Assembly (NCBI RefSeq): GCF_001921205.1 | Contig: NZ_MSIE01000032.1 | Location: 58,227 to 122,226, forward strand | DNA: 64,000 nucleotides | DNA from: Actinophytocola xanthii | GTDB taxonomy: Bacteria; Actinomycetota; Actinomycetes; Mycobacteriales; Pseudonocardiaceae | Direction: 5' to 3' | Part shown: positions 41,903 through 51,493 of the stretch, piece after piece | How positions within the stretch are numbered: the stretch's first letter is position 1 | Layout of the letters: every line of letters begins with the position of its first letter | Made by a program: the position numbers and the translations under genes | Notes under the pieces: generated by a model | Seen by the model: only the letters and a program-made list of their open reading frames with translations | Databases searched by the model: none | Told to the model about the DNA's origin: nothing

Positions 41903-43409
41903 CCCATCAGGCTTTCTCAAGCACGGCAGGGCCGAGGCGCCCAAGCGGCCGGTGCCCGAGCGGCTGTCCGACTGGCGCGAGGTCTACCAGGACCTGCCGG
42001 CCGAGGAGCGCGACAGGCAGGTACGCGCCCAGGCGACGCGGTGCATGGACTGCGGGATCCCGTTCTGCCACTCGGGATCCGCGGGGTGTCCGCTCGGGAA
42101 CCTGATTCCGGAGTGGAACGACCTGGTCCGCGTCGGCGACTGGGCGTCGGCCAGCGAACGTCTGCACGCCACCAACAACTTCCCCGAGTTCACCGGCCGC
42201 CTGTGCCCGGCGCCCTGCGAGGCGGCGTGCGTGCTGTCGATCTCGCCGGAGTCCGGCGGCCCGGTGGCGATCAAGCGGGTGGAGGAGGCGATCGCGGACG
42301 TCTCCTGGGAGCGGGACCTGGTGCGGGCGCGGCAGGCGGCGGTGTCCTCCGGCAAGCGGGTCGCGGTCGTCGGCTCCGGGCCGGCGGGTCTCGCCGCCGC
42401 GCAGCAGCTGACCCGCGCCGGCCACGAGGTGACCGTCTACGAGCGCGACGACCGGCTCGGTGGCCTGCTGCGCTACGGGATCCCCGAGTTCAAGATGGAG
42501 AAGAAGGTCCTCGACCGGCGCCTGGCGCAGCTGCGCGAGGAGGGCACCCGGTTCGTGACCGGCTGCGAGGTCGGCGGCGACAAGCCGGGCGACCTGTCGG
42601 TGGCCACGTTGCGCAAGTCCTACGACGCGGTGGTCCTCGCTGTCGGCGCGCTCCAGGGGCGGGACGCGCCCGAGGTCCCCGGCCGTTCGCTGGCCGGCAT
42701 CCACCTCGCGATGGAGCACCTCGTCGCGGCGAACAAGGAGTGCGAGGGCGACGGCCCCACGCCGATCTCCGCCGAGGGCAAGCACGTGCTGATCATCGGT
42801 GGCGGCGACACGGGCGCCGACTGCTACGGCACGGCGACCCGGCAGGGCGCGCTGTCGGTCACCCAGCTCGACCAGTACCCGCGCCCGCCGGAGGTGCGCG
42901 ACGCGGACCTCACGCCGTGGCCGGTGTGGCCGGTGATCCTGCGCAACTACCCCGTGCACGAGGAGACGGGGGAGCGCCGGTTCGCCGTGGCCGTCGAGGA
43001 GTTCGTCGGCGCCGAGCGGGTGGAGTCGGTACGCCTGCGCGAGGTGGTCGTCCGCAAGGACCCGGAGACGGGCCGCCGCGAGGTCATCCCGGTCGGCGAC
43101 CACGTCGAGGAGGTGCCGGTCGACCTGGTGCTGCTGGCGATCGGCTTCGAGGGCGTGGAGCGGATGCCGCTGCTGGAGGGCCTGGGCCTGTCCCTGACCA
43201 AACGCGGCACCCTCTCCTGCGGCTCCGACTGGCAGACCTCCACCGAAGGCGTCTTCGTCTGCGGCGACGCGCACCGCGGCGCGTCCCTGGTCGTCTGGGC
43301 CATCGCCGAGGGCCGCTCGGTCGCCCAGGCGGTGGACGCGTACCTGACCGGCGCGTCGGACCTGCCCGCACCGGTACACCCGACGGCGCTGCCGCTCGCG
43401 GTGGTGTGA
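41895..43409 (+). CDS. gltD: Glutamate synthase (NADPH), small subunit
   Basis: A 504-residue beta subunit that passes electrons from NADPH through FAD and two [4Fe-4S] clusters to GltB. The N-terminal Cys blocks are [12 protein letters not shown] with [11 protein letters not shown], and CPAPCEAAC. The FAD motif is [17 protein letters not shown], and the NADPH motif is [16 protein letters not shown] 41895 lies inside the gltB 3' end, so the subunits are translationally coupled. A 6-bp hairpin (43410-43424) follows the stop. Confidence 0.98.
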   Translation: MADPSGFLKHGRAEAPKRPVPERLSDWREVYQDLPAEERDRQVRAQATRCMDCGIPFCHSGSAGCPLGNLIPEWNDLVRVGDWASASERLHATNNFPEFTGRLCPAPCEAACVLSISPESGGPVAIKRVEEAIADVSWERDLVRARQAAVSSGKRVAVVGSGPAGLAAAQQLTRAGHEVTVYERDDRLGGLLRYGIPEFKMEKKVLDRRLAQLREEGTRFVTGCEVGGDKPGDLSVATLRKSYDAVVLAVGALQGRDAPEVPGRSLAGIHLAMEHLVAANKECEGDGPTPISAEGKHVLIIGGGDTGADCYGTATRQGALSVTQLDQYPRPPEVRDADLTPWPVWPVILRNYPVHEETGERRFAVAVEEFVGAERVESVRLREVVVRKDPETGRREVIPVGDHVEEVPVDLVLLAIGFEGVERMPLLEGLGLSLTKRGTLSCGSDWQTSTEGVFVCGDAHRGASLVVWAIAEGRSVAQAVDAYLTGASDLPAPVHPTALPLAVV

Positions 43410-43424
43410 GCCGGGAGACCCGGC
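43410..43424. terminator. Small hairpin after gltD
   Basis: GCCGGG (43410-43415) and CCCGGC (43419-43424) can pair around AGA. It sits between the convergent gltD and VOC genes. Weak on its own, but the position fits a bidirectional terminator. Confidence 0.35.
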
Positions 43425-43444
43425 AGCGTCGCCGGGCTCCGCGC

Positions 43445-43834
43445 TCACACCAGGTTCAGCTGCCAGGAGACGCCGAACCGGTCCACGACCCAACCGAACT
43501 TCGCGCTGAAGCCGTAGTCGCCGAGCGGCATGAGCTCCTTGTCCGCGAGCGCCTGGTACAGCCGGTCGATCTCGGCCTCGTCCGCGCAGCTCACGTAGAG
43601 CGAGACCGCTGGCGTGAAACCGAAGTCGTGCTCCTGCGAGGAGTCGACGCACATGTACTCCTGCCCGGCCAGGCGGAACAGCGCGTGCACGACCGAGCCC
43701 TCCCTGCCGGGCCCGTCCGGTCCGTAGTGGACGACGGAGAGAACCTCGCCGTCGTCGAAGAGGGAGACGTAGTAGTTCATCGCCTCCTCGGCCTGCCCCT
43801 GGAACATCAGGAAGGTGTGGATTTTCTGCGGCAT
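43445..43834 (-). CDS. VOC-fold protein, PhnB/3-demethylubiquinone-like
   Basis: A 129-residue member of the glyoxalase/bleomycin-resistance (VOC) superfamily, PhnB subgroup. It has TFLMFQGQAEEAMNYYVSLFDDGEVLSVVHYG, VHALFRLAGQEYMCVDS and a C-terminal FGWVVDRFGVSWQLNLV. Members are metal-dependent or metal-free and mostly of unknown substrate. CAGGAGT lies before the ATG, and a ten-base palindrome CTTATATAAG (43857-43866) supplies an AT-rich promoter. No functional link with gltD or the lyase is apparent. Confidence 0.87.
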   Translation of the reverse strand: MPQKIHTFLMFQGQAEEAMNYYVSLFDDGEVLSVVHYGPDGPGREGSVVHALFRLAGQEYMCVDSSQEHDFGFTPAVSLYVSCADEAEIDRLYQALADKELMPLGDYGFSAKFGWVVDRFGVSWQLNLV

Positions 43835-43900
43835 CGACGAACTCCTGTAGGTCTCTCTTATATAAGCACAGACTGTATCAGGTGGCTGTCTGAGGTATCG

Positions 43901-45352
43901 CTAGAACTCGGCCAATCGGTCCAGTAGCGCGCCGGCCGCGGACAGGTCGGCGGACAGCGGGCGGTCGCTCAGGTCCGGGTCCAGGACGGCGTCGGCCAGG
44001 GCGAAGGCGTCGCGGACGGGGAGGTCCATCAGGTCCGCGGGCCGCATGCGCAGGGCCCGTACCGCGGCGACCAGCTCGCACGCCAGCACCTGCCGGTAGG
44101 CCCGCGCGACCTGCGCCGCCTGGCGTGCTGCCTGGGTGGAGAAGCTCGCGTGGTCCTCCACGCCCCGCGACACCACCGCCGTTCCGAGCGTCACCGGCAG
44201 CGCGGCCTGGCGCAGTGCGGCCAGCGCGTCGTGGCTGACGTACTCCAGGATCATCACCCCCGAGCTTCCCGGCGGCCCGGACGCCAGGAACGCCGGCAGG
44301 CCGGTGAACGACGGCTCGACCAGGTCGCCCAGGCGCGCGGCGGACAGCTCGGCCACGTGGTGGATCGTCGCCCGGGCCTGGTCCAGGGCCACCGCCACGT
44401 AGGCGGTGTGGAAGTGGGCGTGGTGGAACACGTCCCCGGCCGCCAGGCTCACCATCGGGTTCTCGGTCACCGCGTTGATCTCGATCGTCAGCACCCGGCG
44501 CAGGTACGCGACCGCGTCCAGGGCCGGCCCCTGCACCTGGGGGAACGCGCGCAGGCCGTACGGGTCCTGGATCCGGCGCCCCCGCTGCGGAATCCCCGAC
44601 ATCCCCAGCAGCCGGCGCAGCTCGGCAGCGCACCGCACCTGGCCGGGGTGCGGGCGCGCCTGGTGCACCGGCGACGCGTAGGCCTCGGGCGACCCGCCGA
44701 GCACCACGTAGGACAGCGCCGCCACCACGTGGCTCGCCCGCAGCAGCCGGTCCAGCTCGAGCGTGGCCAGGACCGCCTCGGCCAGCGTCGCGGCGTTGCT
44801 GCTCATGAACGCCAGCGCGTCGGAGGTGTCCAGCGGCACCGGGGGCAGGCCCCCCACCACCCACGGTCGCTCGCCGGACAGGGTCAGCGCGGTCTCGGCC
44901 AGCACGGTCAGGTCGCCGGTGCCGATCGACCCGGTGCGGTGCACCTGGGGAACGGCTCCCGCGGTCAGGGCTGCGGCCAGTGCCGCGAGCAGACGTGGGT
45001 GGGCGCCGGACCCGCCGGCCGCCAGCTGGTTCAGCCGGATCAGCAGCATCGCCCGCAGCGTCCTGGCCGGCAGGAGCTCCCCGGTGCCGCCGGCATGGCT
45101 GCGTAACAGGCGTCGGCCGTGCTCGGGGCCCTCGTGCGGGCCGATCGTGAGGTCGCGGTTCGCGCCGACACCGGTCGTCCGACCGTAGATCTCCCGGGTG
45201 GCGGACAGGTCGGCGACCAGGCGCCATGCGGCCCCCGCCCGCCGTTCCGCCTCCGGCGAGACCTCGACGACCACCTCCCGGTCGGCCACCAGGGCCACGT
45301 CCGTGCAGTCCAGGGTGGCGCCGTCCACCACCAGTACCTCGCGTTCACCCAT
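43901..45352 (-). CDS. HutH/PAL-family aromatic amino acid lyase with altered MIO triad
   Basis: A 483-residue protein of the histidine/phenylalanine ammonia-lyase fold. Conserved elements include the catalytic Tyr56 in IYGRTTGVG, QDPYGLRAFPQVQGPALD, TENPMVS and VEDHASFSTQAARQ. The cofactor loop that normally reads GSVGASGDLAPLAH reads GSIGTGDLTVLAE here (141-153): one residue shorter, with no Ala-Ser-Gly. The MIO electrophile could form only if Gly-Thr-Gly cyclises, which is uncertain. It is probably a specialised or non-classical lyase or aminomutase, or an inactive paralogue. GGGAGG precedes ATG 45352. No hut genes are nearby. Confidence 0.82.
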   Translation of the reverse strand: MGEREVLVVDGATLDCTDVALVADREVVVEVSPEAERRAGAAWRLVADLSATREIYGRTTGVGANRDLTIGPHEGPEHGRRLLRSHAGGTGELLPARTLRAMLLIRLNQLAAGGSGAHPRLLAALAAALTAGAVPQVHRTGSIGTGDLTVLAETALTLSGERPWVVGGLPPVPLDTSDALAFMSSNAATLAEAVLATLELDRLLRASHVVAALSYVVLGGSPEAYASPVHQARPHPGQVRCAAELRRLLGMSGIPQRGRRIQDPYGLRAFPQVQGPALDAVAYLRRVLTIEINAVTENPMVSLAAGDVFHHAHFHTAYVAVALDQARATIHHVAELSAARLGDLVEPSFTGLPAFLASGPPGSSGVMILEYVSHDALAALRQAALPVTLGTAVVSRGVEDHASFSTQAARQAAQVARAYRQVLACELVAAVRALRMRPADLMDLPVRDAFALADAVLDPDLSDRPLSADLSAAGALLDRLAEF

Positions 45353-45517
45353 GGCACCTCCCGGAACTCGTCGCTGTGCTCAAGTGTGGACATCACGTTC
45401 CGCGACCGGTGCGGTCCTTCGCGGTAACGCTGGCTCCTCCTGTTCCGGTTCTCCCTGTGACCGCCCGTCCCCTGCTGGATGACCCCCGTGCGGGTGGTCT
45501 ACGAAAGGTAGGTTCGG

Positions 45518-46486
45518 ATGAGAAAGCTCTACTGGCCCACCCTCCTCGCCGTCACCGGTCTGGCGGTCACCGCCCTCGCGGGACCCGCCACCGCGGCCCC
45601 CGCCTCCCCGGTGGGTGTGCACCGCGTCGCCGCCAGCCCCGAGTCGGTCGCGGCGCGGTGGACACCCGAGGCGATGCGCTCCGCGGTGCCGATCGAGCGG
45701 CTCCTCCCAGCGGCGGACGCGCGGGAGCTCACCCGCGACGTCCGGCGCGGCACCCCGCAGGTCGTCCCGCCGACCAGCCCGCCGGCCAGGGACGTGACAC
45801 CGATGGCCTTCCCCGAGGGCGGCGCGCCCTGGCCCGGTGGCGGCGCGATCGAGTCCACCGCGGGGCGGGTCTTCTTCACCTACGCCGGCCGTCGGGCCTC
45901 CTGCAGTGGCAACGCCGTGACCAGCGCCAACAAGAGCGTGGTGATGACCGCCGGGCACTGCGTGAAGCTCGACGGCGCCTGGCACACCGACTGGGTGTTC
46001 GTGCCCGCCTACGACAACGGCGCCACCCCGTACGGCACCTGGAGCGCGCGGGCGACCTTCGCCACCCCGCAGTGGACCGCGACCGAGGACATCAACTACG
46101 ACGTCGGCGCCGCGGTGGTCGCCCCGCTGTCCGGCCAGAGCCTGACCGACGTCGTCGGCGCCCAGGGCATCGCGTTCAACCAGGCGCGCGGCCAGAACAT
46201 GTACGCGTTCGGCTGGCCGGCCGCCGCGCCCTACGACGGCAGCCAGATGGTCTACTGCAGCGGCCGCACGTTCAACGCGCTGATCAGCGACGGGATCGGC
46301 ATGACCTGTGACATGACCGGGGGGTCCAGCGGCGGCCCCTGGCTGCTGAACTTCACCGAGTCGACCGGGACCGGGATCCAGAACTCGGTGAACAGTTACA
46401 AGATCAATTTCATTCCCACCTGGATGTTCGGGCCGTACTTCGGCACGGACGCGCAGGGCGTGTACACCACGGCGCAGGCCGCCTGA
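45518..46486 (+). CDS. Secreted trypsin-like serine protease
   Basis: A 322-residue exported S1-type protease: signal peptide (LLAVTGLAVTALAGPATA), a propeptide of about 80 residues, then the catalytic domain. His is in VVMTAGHC, the Asp in INYDVGAAVV, and the Ser in GGSSGGPWL. Cysteines in ASCSGN, GHC, VYCSG and MTCDM would form disulfides. AAAGGTAGG precedes the ATG. It is similar to the Streptomyces-type glutamyl/trypsin-like extracellular peptidases; cleavage preference cannot be told. A strong hairpin follows the stop. Confidence 0.93.
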   Translation: MRKLYWPTLLAVTGLAVTALAGPATAAPASPVGVHRVAASPESVAARWTPEAMRSAVPIERLLPAADARELTRDVRRGTPQVVPPTSPPARDVTPMAFPEGGAPWPGGGAIESTAGRVFFTYAGRRASCSGNAVTSANKSVVMTAGHCVKLDGAWHTDWVFVPAYDNGATPYGTWSARATFATPQWTATEDINYDVGAAVVAPLSGQSLTDVVGAQGIAFNQARGQNMYAFGWPAAAPYDGSQMVYCSGRTFNALISDGIGMTCDMTGGSSGGPWLLNFTESTGTGIQNSVNSYKINFIPTWMFGPYFGTDAQGVYTTAQAA

Positions 46487-46495
46487 GAGACGCCG

Positions 46496-46528
46496 CCGCG
46501 GGTGGCGCCGGCCCGGCGCCACCCGCGG
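46496..46528 (+). terminator. Strong hairpin terminator after the protease gene
   Basis: CCGCGGGTGGCGCC (46496-46509) pairs perfectly with 46515-46528 around a five-base loop, starting 10 bases after the protease stop. It ends 7 bases before the -10 of the DUF2461 gene. Confidence 0.75.
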
Positions 46529-46548
46529 CCGGCATATCCTCGGCGGCG

Positions 46549-47223
46549 ATGCGCACCCGATTCACCGGCTTCGGCGAGCACGCGATCGACTTCTACGACG
46601 GGCTGGTCGCCGACAACTCCAAGCCGTACTGGACCGACAACCGGCACGTCTACCAGTCCGACGTCCGCGAGCCGATGGAGGCGCTGCTCGCGGAGCTGTC
46701 CGCCGAGTTCGCGACCGAGCAGGCGCGGGTCTCGGTCTTCCGGCCCTACCGGGACGTGCGCTTCGCCAGGGACAAGCGGCCGTACAAGGACCACTGCGGC
46801 GGCGTGATCGAGCACGGCCGCGGTGCCGGCGCCTACTACGTCGAGGTGGGCCCGGCGGGGGTGCGGGCGGGCGGCGGCTGCTTCCACCTCGAGTCCGACC
46901 AGCTCGCGCGCTTCCGGACGGCCGTCGCCGAGGAGATCCACGGCGTCGCCCTGGACCGGATCCTCGGCACGCTGGAGAAGTCGGGCTGGGAGCTCAAGGG
47001 GGACCGGCTGCGCACCCGGCCGCGCGGCGTCGACCCGGAACACCCGCGGATCGACCTGCTGCGCTACCGCTCGGTCTACGCCATGCGCGGCTGGCCGCCG
47101 GACGACGTCCTGCACGAACGGGCGTTGCTCGATCGGGTGCGCACCGCGTTCCGCGCGCTGCGCCCCCTCAACGAGTGGGCCCGTGACCACGTTGGAGTCA
47201 CCGAGAAGTCGACGCGGCGGTGA
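46549..47223 (+). CDS. DUF2461 domain protein
   Basis: A 224-residue cytosolic protein of the DUF2461/TIGR02453 family. Family hallmarks are FYDGLVADNSKPYWTDNRHVY, VSVFRPYRDVRFARDKRPYKDH and AYYVEVGPAGVRAGGGCFHL. The function of the family is not established. TATCCT (46535-46540) lies 8 bases before ATG 46549, suggesting a leaderless transcript. It precedes pyk but has its own promoter. Confidence 0.9.
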   Translation: MRTRFTGFGEHAIDFYDGLVADNSKPYWTDNRHVYQSDVREPMEALLAELSAEFATEQARVSVFRPYRDVRFARDKRPYKDHCGGVIEHGRGAGAYYVEVGPAGVRAGGGCFHLESDQLARFRTAVAEEIHGVALDRILGTLEKSGWELKGDRLRTRPRGVDPEHPRIDLLRYRSVYAMRGWPPDDVLHERALLDRVRTAFRALRPLNEWARDHVGVTEKSTRR

Positions 47224-47309
47224 CCAGCCGGTGACGTTCTGGATCGATGCGTGTATTACTGCTGAGTACTTCGGGATCGTTCCAGGATCGAGGGCTAGGC
47301 TGCATACCC

Positions 47310-48734
47310 GTGAGTCGACGAGCGAAGATTGTCTGCACTCTGGGACCGGCGACGGCGACCCCGGAGAAGGTACGCGACCTGGTCGCGGCCGGTATGGACG
47401 TCGCCAGGATGAACTTCAGCCACGGTAGTCAGAGCGACCACAAGCAGGTCTACGACCTGGTGCGGGCCGCCTCCGACGAGTCGGGCCGCGCCGTGGGCAT
47501 CATGGGCGACCTGCAGGGTCCCAAGATCCGTCTCGGCACGTTCGCCGGCGGCAAGGCGGAGTGGCACGTCGGCGACGTCGTCCGGATCACCGTGGAGGAC
47601 ATCGAGGGCACCCACGGCCGCGTGTCCACCACCTACAAAGGTCTGGCCAAGGACGCGAAGGCGGGCGACCGGCTCCTGGTCGACGACGGCAACGTCGGTC
47701 TGACCGTGCTCAAGATCGAGGGCCCGGACGTCGTCTGCGAGGTCACCGAGGGCGGCAAGGTCAGCAACAACAAGGGAATCTCCCTGCCGGGCATGGACGT
47801 CTCGGTCCCCGCGATGTCGGAGAAGGACATCGAGGACCTGGAGTTCGCCCTCCAGCTCGGGGTGGACTTCGTCGCGTTGTCGTTCGTCCGGTCCCCGGCC
47901 GACATCGACCTCGTGCACCAGGTGATGGACCGCGTCGGGCGCGGGCGGCTGCCGGTGATCGCGAAGCTGGAGAAGCCGGAGGCGGTGTCGAACCTCGAGG
48001 CCATCGTGCTGGCCTTCGACGGCGTCATGGTCGCCCGCGGTGACCTGGGTGTCGAGCTGCCGCTCGAGCAGGTGCCGCTGGTGCAGAAGCGCACGATCCA
48101 GATCGCGCGGGAGAACGCCAAGCCGGTGATCGTGGCGACCCAGATGCTGGAGTCCATGATCAACAACTCTCGGCCGACCCGGGCCGAGGCCTCCGACGTC
48201 GCCAACGCCGTGCTCGACGGCGCGGACGCGGTCATGCTCTCCGGCGAGACCAGTGTTGGCCGGTACCCGATCGAGACCGTGCGCACGATGAGCCGGATCG
48301 TCGAGGCGGTGGAGAGCGAGTCGACGGTCGTTCCGCCGCTGACCCACGTGCCGCGGACCAAGCGGGGCGTGCTGTCCTACGCGGCCCGCGACATCGGCGA
48401 GCGGCTCAACGCCAAGGCTCTGGTCGCCTTCACCCAGTCCGGGGACACCGTTCGCCGGCTGGCCAGGTTGCACACCCACCTGCCGCTGCTGGCGTTCACC
48501 CCGGAGCCCTCGGTGCGCAGCCAGCTCTCGCTGACCTGGGGCGTGGAGACGTTCATGGTCCCCGAGGTCGACTCGACCGACCTCATGGTCCGCCAGGTCG
48601 ACACCTCGATGCTGTCGATCGGGCGCTACCAACCGGGAGACCTCGTGGTGGTCGTCGCAGGATCCCCGCCGGGGACGGTGGGCTCGACTAACCTCATCCG
48701 GGTGCACCGGCTCGGCGAGGAGGACCACGCCTGA
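47310..48734 (+). CDS. pyk: Pyruvate kinase
   Basis: Converts phosphoenolpyruvate and ADP to pyruvate and ATP. The 474-residue enzyme starts RRAKIVCTLGPA, with MDVARMNFSHG, DLQGPKIRLGTF, VIAKLEKPEAV (catalytic Lys and Glu), VMVARGDLGVELPLEQVP, TQMLESM and AVMLSGETSVGRYP. Length and domains are complete. GTG 47310 is preferred over ATG 47247: TAGGCT (47296-47301) lies 8 bases before it, and homology starts at VSRRAK. The pyk-tesB order is conserved in Mycobacterium. Confidence 0.97.
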   Translation: MSRRAKIVCTLGPATATPEKVRDLVAAGMDVARMNFSHGSQSDHKQVYDLVRAASDESGRAVGIMGDLQGPKIRLGTFAGGKAEWHVGDVVRITVEDIEGTHGRVSTTYKGLAKDAKAGDRLLVDDGNVGLTVLKIEGPDVVCEVTEGGKVSNNKGISLPGMDVSVPAMSEKDIEDLEFALQLGVDFVALSFVRSPADIDLVHQVMDRVGRGRLPVIAKLEKPEAVSNLEAIVLAFDGVMVARGDLGVELPLEQVPLVQKRTIQIARENAKPVIVATQMLESMINNSRPTRAEASDVANAVLDGADAVMLSGETSVGRYPIETVRTMSRIVEAVESESTVVPPLTHVPRTKRGVLSYAARDIGERLNAKALVAFTQSGDTVRRLARLHTHLPLLAFTPEPSVRSQLSLTWGVETFMVPEVDSTDLMVRQVDTSMLSIGRYQPGDLVVVVAGSPPGTVGSTNLIRVHRLGEEDHA

Positions 48735-48761
48735 GCCAGCTCGTGGCTTGAGGAGTGGTTG

Positions 48762-49688
48762 ATGACTGAAGCGGCGCGGCAGGCGGCCCTGGATCTGGCC
48801 GAGCTGCGCTCAGGGGAACGAGCGGCGCAGGGCCAGCCGGTACTTGACCGGCTGGTCGCGCTGCTCGACCTGGAGCGGATCGAGGAGAACATCTTCCGCG
48901 GGGTGAGCCCTGCCCAGTCGCCGGTGCGGGTGTTCGGCGGGCAGGTGGCCGGCCAGGCGCTGGTGGCGGCGGGGCGCACGGTGGCCCCGGAGCGCGGGGT
49001 GCACTCGCTGCACGCCTACTTCATCCGGCCGGGCGACCCGAGCGTTCCGATCGTCTACGAGGTCGACCGCATCCGGGACGGGCGTTCGTTCACCACCCGC
49101 CGGGTGGTCGCGGTCCAGCGCGGCAAGGCGATCTTCGCGTTGTCCGCCTCGTTCCACCAGCGGGAACCCGGGCTGGAGCACGCCGAGCCGATGCCCGAGG
49201 TGCCGGGCCCGGAGGAGCTGCCGCAGCGCTCCCAACTGATGGCCGAGCACGCCGACAAGCTCGGCGTTTACGCCACGGCACCCCGCCCGATCGACATCCG
49301 CTACGTCGGCGAGCCGCCGTGGGTGCGCCGGGAGCACGGCCCCAGCGCGGCCCGCAGCCAGGTGTGGATGCGGGCCGACGGCACGCTCTCGGACGACGAG
49401 CGGCTGCATGTCTGCGTGCTGACCTACGCCTCGGACATGACGCTGCTCGACTCGATCCTGGTCCGCCACGGCGCCTACTGGGGTTTCGACAAGGTCGTCG
49501 GGGCCAGCCTGGACCACGCGCTCTGGTTCCACCGGCCGTTCCGTGCCGACGAGTGGTTCCTCTACGACTGCGCCTCGCCCAGCGCCTCGGGTGCCCGAGG
49601 GCTCGCCACCGGCCGGTTCTTCGCCCGGGACGGCACGCTGATCGCCACCGTGGTGCAGGAGGGCCTGCTGCGCATCCTCGAGGACTGA
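48762..49688 (+). CDS. tesB: Acyl-CoA thioesterase II
   Basis: Hydrolyses acyl-CoA to free acid and CoA. The 308-residue double-hotdog protein has FRGVSPAQSPVRVFGGQVAGQALVAAGRTV, SLHAYFIRPGDPSVPIVYEVDRIRDGRSFTTRRVVAVQ, and in the second hotdog YASDMTLLDSILVRH and ALWFHRPFRADEWFLYDC with the catalytic Asp/Thr/Gln framework. GAGGAG precedes ATG 48762. It follows pyk by 27 bases and may be co-transcribed. Confidence 0.95.
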   Translation: MTEAARQAALDLAELRSGERAAQGQPVLDRLVALLDLERIEENIFRGVSPAQSPVRVFGGQVAGQALVAAGRTVAPERGVHSLHAYFIRPGDPSVPIVYEVDRIRDGRSFTTRRVVAVQRGKAIFALSASFHQREPGLEHAEPMPEVPGPEELPQRSQLMAEHADKLGVYATAPRPIDIRYVGEPPWVRREHGPSAARSQVWMRADGTLSDDERLHVCVLTYASDMTLLDSILVRHGAYWGFDKVVGASLDHALWFHRPFRADEWFLYDCASPSASGARGLATGRFFARDGTLIATVVQEGLLRILED

Positions 49689-49783
49689 CGTTCCGAAGAG
49701 GACCCTTGTTGGTGATTGTCAGGGCGCTCGTCGAGTAGGAGGATTCCTCACTTGACGATGCCGTAGACACCCCGGGAGTCCTC

Positions 49784-51346
49784 GTGCGCAGACCCCACCG
49801 CCCGACCGCGATGTCGACCGCCCTGTTGGCTGGCCTGATCCTTCTCGGGGCCGCCGCCCCCGTGCAGGCGCAGGACCGCTCCGAGCTCGGTGCCGACCTG
49901 GACGCGATCCTCGCCGACCCCGGGCTCGCCGGCGCGGACGTCGGTCTGGTCGTCACCACCCTGGACGGGGAGCCTGTCTACCGGCGGGCGGGCGAGCGCC
50001 GCCAGCAGCCGGCGTCCAACGCCAAGCTCGCCACCTCGGCGGCAGCGCTCGAGGTGCTCGGGCCCGACCACACGTTCACCACGACGGTGGCGAGCACCGG
50101 CCGGCGGCACGGCCCCGTGCTCCACGGCGGGCTGTACCTGCGCGGGACCGGCGATCCGACGATGCTCGCCGCTGACTACGACGCCCTGGCGGCGCGGGTC
50201 GCGCGGAGCGGGATCCGGGTGGTCCGAGGCCCGCTGACCGCCGACGACACCTGGTTCGACGACGTCCGGCTCGGCCTGTCCTGGGCCTGGGACGACGAGC
50301 CGTACTACTACAACGCCCAGGTCTCAGCGCTCACCGCGTCTCCCGACACCGACTACGACGCGGGCTCGGTCATCGTCCGGGTGGCACCGGGTGCCGCCGG
50401 CGCCAAGGCGAAGGTGACCACCGAGCCGCCGACCGACTACGTGCGGGTCGTCAACACGGCGACCACCGGCGCGCCCGGGTCGGCGAACACGATCTCGGTC
50501 GACCGCGAGCACGGGTCCAACACGTTCACCGTCACCGGCTCGATCCCCGCCGGTGGCGCGGTGACCAGCGAGTGGATGGCGGTCTGGGAGCCGACCGGGT
50601 ACGCCGCGGCCCTGTTCCGCTCGGCGCTGCGGCGCCACGGGGTCACCGTGCTGGGCCCGACCACCCGCGGTGCGACCCCGGCCGGCGCCACCGAGCTGGC
50701 CAGGCGCGAGTCGATGCCGCTGCGCGAGCTGCAGGTGCCGTTCCTCAAGCTGAGCAACAACCTGCATGCCGAGATCCTGGTCAAGTCGATGGGCCGGGCG
50801 AGCGCTGGGCAGGGCAGCTGGGATGCCGGACGGCCCGTCCTGGTCGACGCGCTGACCCGGCTCGGGGTCACCGGACGGCTGTCGATGGCCGACGGTTCCG
50901 GCCTGTCCCGCATGGACCAGATCTCGCCGGACCAGCTCGCCCAGCTGCTCGCCGGCGCGGCCGACCGCCCCTGGTTCGGCGAGTGGTACGAGGCCCTGCC
51001 GATTGCCGGCGAGCCCGACCGGCTGGTGGGCGGCACGCTGCGCAACCGGATGCGCGGCACCGCCGCGGCGGGTGTCGTGCACGCCAAGACCGGGACGCTG
51101 ACCGGGGTGACCGGCCTGTCCGGCTACGTGGACACGGCGAGCGGGGAGCGGTGGATCTTCTCGATGGTCAGCAACAACACCATCGGGGTGAACGCGAAGG
51201 CCATCGAGGACAAGGTCGCGATCCGCCTGGCCGAGGAGGGCGGACCGGTCTCCCCGCGAGTCGCTCCACGCGGTGCCGACCAGCGGAGCGACCACGCGGT
51301 CGACCAGGAGACCGAACTGGAGTGCAGCTGGCGCAAGGCCTGCTGA
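49784..51346 (+). CDS. dacB: D-Ala-D-Ala carboxypeptidase/endopeptidase (PBP4, S13)
   Basis: A 520-residue exported class C penicillin-binding protein. After a signal peptide (STALLAGLILLGAAAPVQA) come the nucleophile motif S78-x-x-K81 (SNAKL), S324-N-N (LSNNLHAE) and K435-T-G (HAKTGTLTG). A long insert between the first two motifs is typical of S13 enzymes, which trim or cut cross-links in peptidoglycan. GTG 49784 follows GGGAG by five bases. The C-terminal 35 residues (from VSPRVAPRGADQRS) are non-conserved. A strong terminator follows. Confidence 0.95.
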   Translation: MRRPHRPTAMSTALLAGLILLGAAAPVQAQDRSELGADLDAILADPGLAGADVGLVVTTLDGEPVYRRAGERRQQPASNAKLATSAAALEVLGPDHTFTTTVASTGRRHGPVLHGGLYLRGTGDPTMLAADYDALAARVARSGIRVVRGPLTADDTWFDDVRLGLSWAWDDEPYYYNAQVSALTASPDTDYDAGSVIVRVAPGAAGAKAKVTTEPPTDYVRVVNTATTGAPGSANTISVDREHGSNTFTVTGSIPAGGAVTSEWMAVWEPTGYAAALFRSALRRHGVTVLGPTTRGATPAGATELARRESMPLRELQVPFLKLSNNLHAEILVKSMGRASAGQGSWDAGRPVLVDALTRLGVTGRLSMADGSGLSRMDQISPDQLAQLLAGAADRPWFGEWYEALPIAGEPDRLVGGTLRNRMRGTAAAGVVHAKTGTLTGVTGLSGYVDTASGERWIFSMVSNNTIGVNAKAIEDKVAIRLAEEGGPVSPRVAPRGADQRSDHAVDQETELECSWRKAC

Positions 51347-51363
51347 GGAAAGGTTCACGAGGC

Positions 51364-51399
51364 GGGCCCGGGATCCGCGCTGTCGCGGGTCCCGGGCCT
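51364..51399 (+). terminator. Hairpin terminator after dacB
   Basis: GGGCCCGGGATCCGCG (51364-51379) and CGCGGGTCCCGGGCCT (51384-51399) form a stem of about 14 pairs with two mismatches and a CTGT loop, 18 bases after the dacB stop. Confidence 0.7.
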
Positions 51400-51493
51400 C
51401 GCCGTGCGGGCGACCCGGGGGAGAAGTGGGGGAGACGGGTCGCCCGCGCGAGCCGCGGGGTTCGGGCAAACCACGCGCTCGCGGTCCGGGGTG

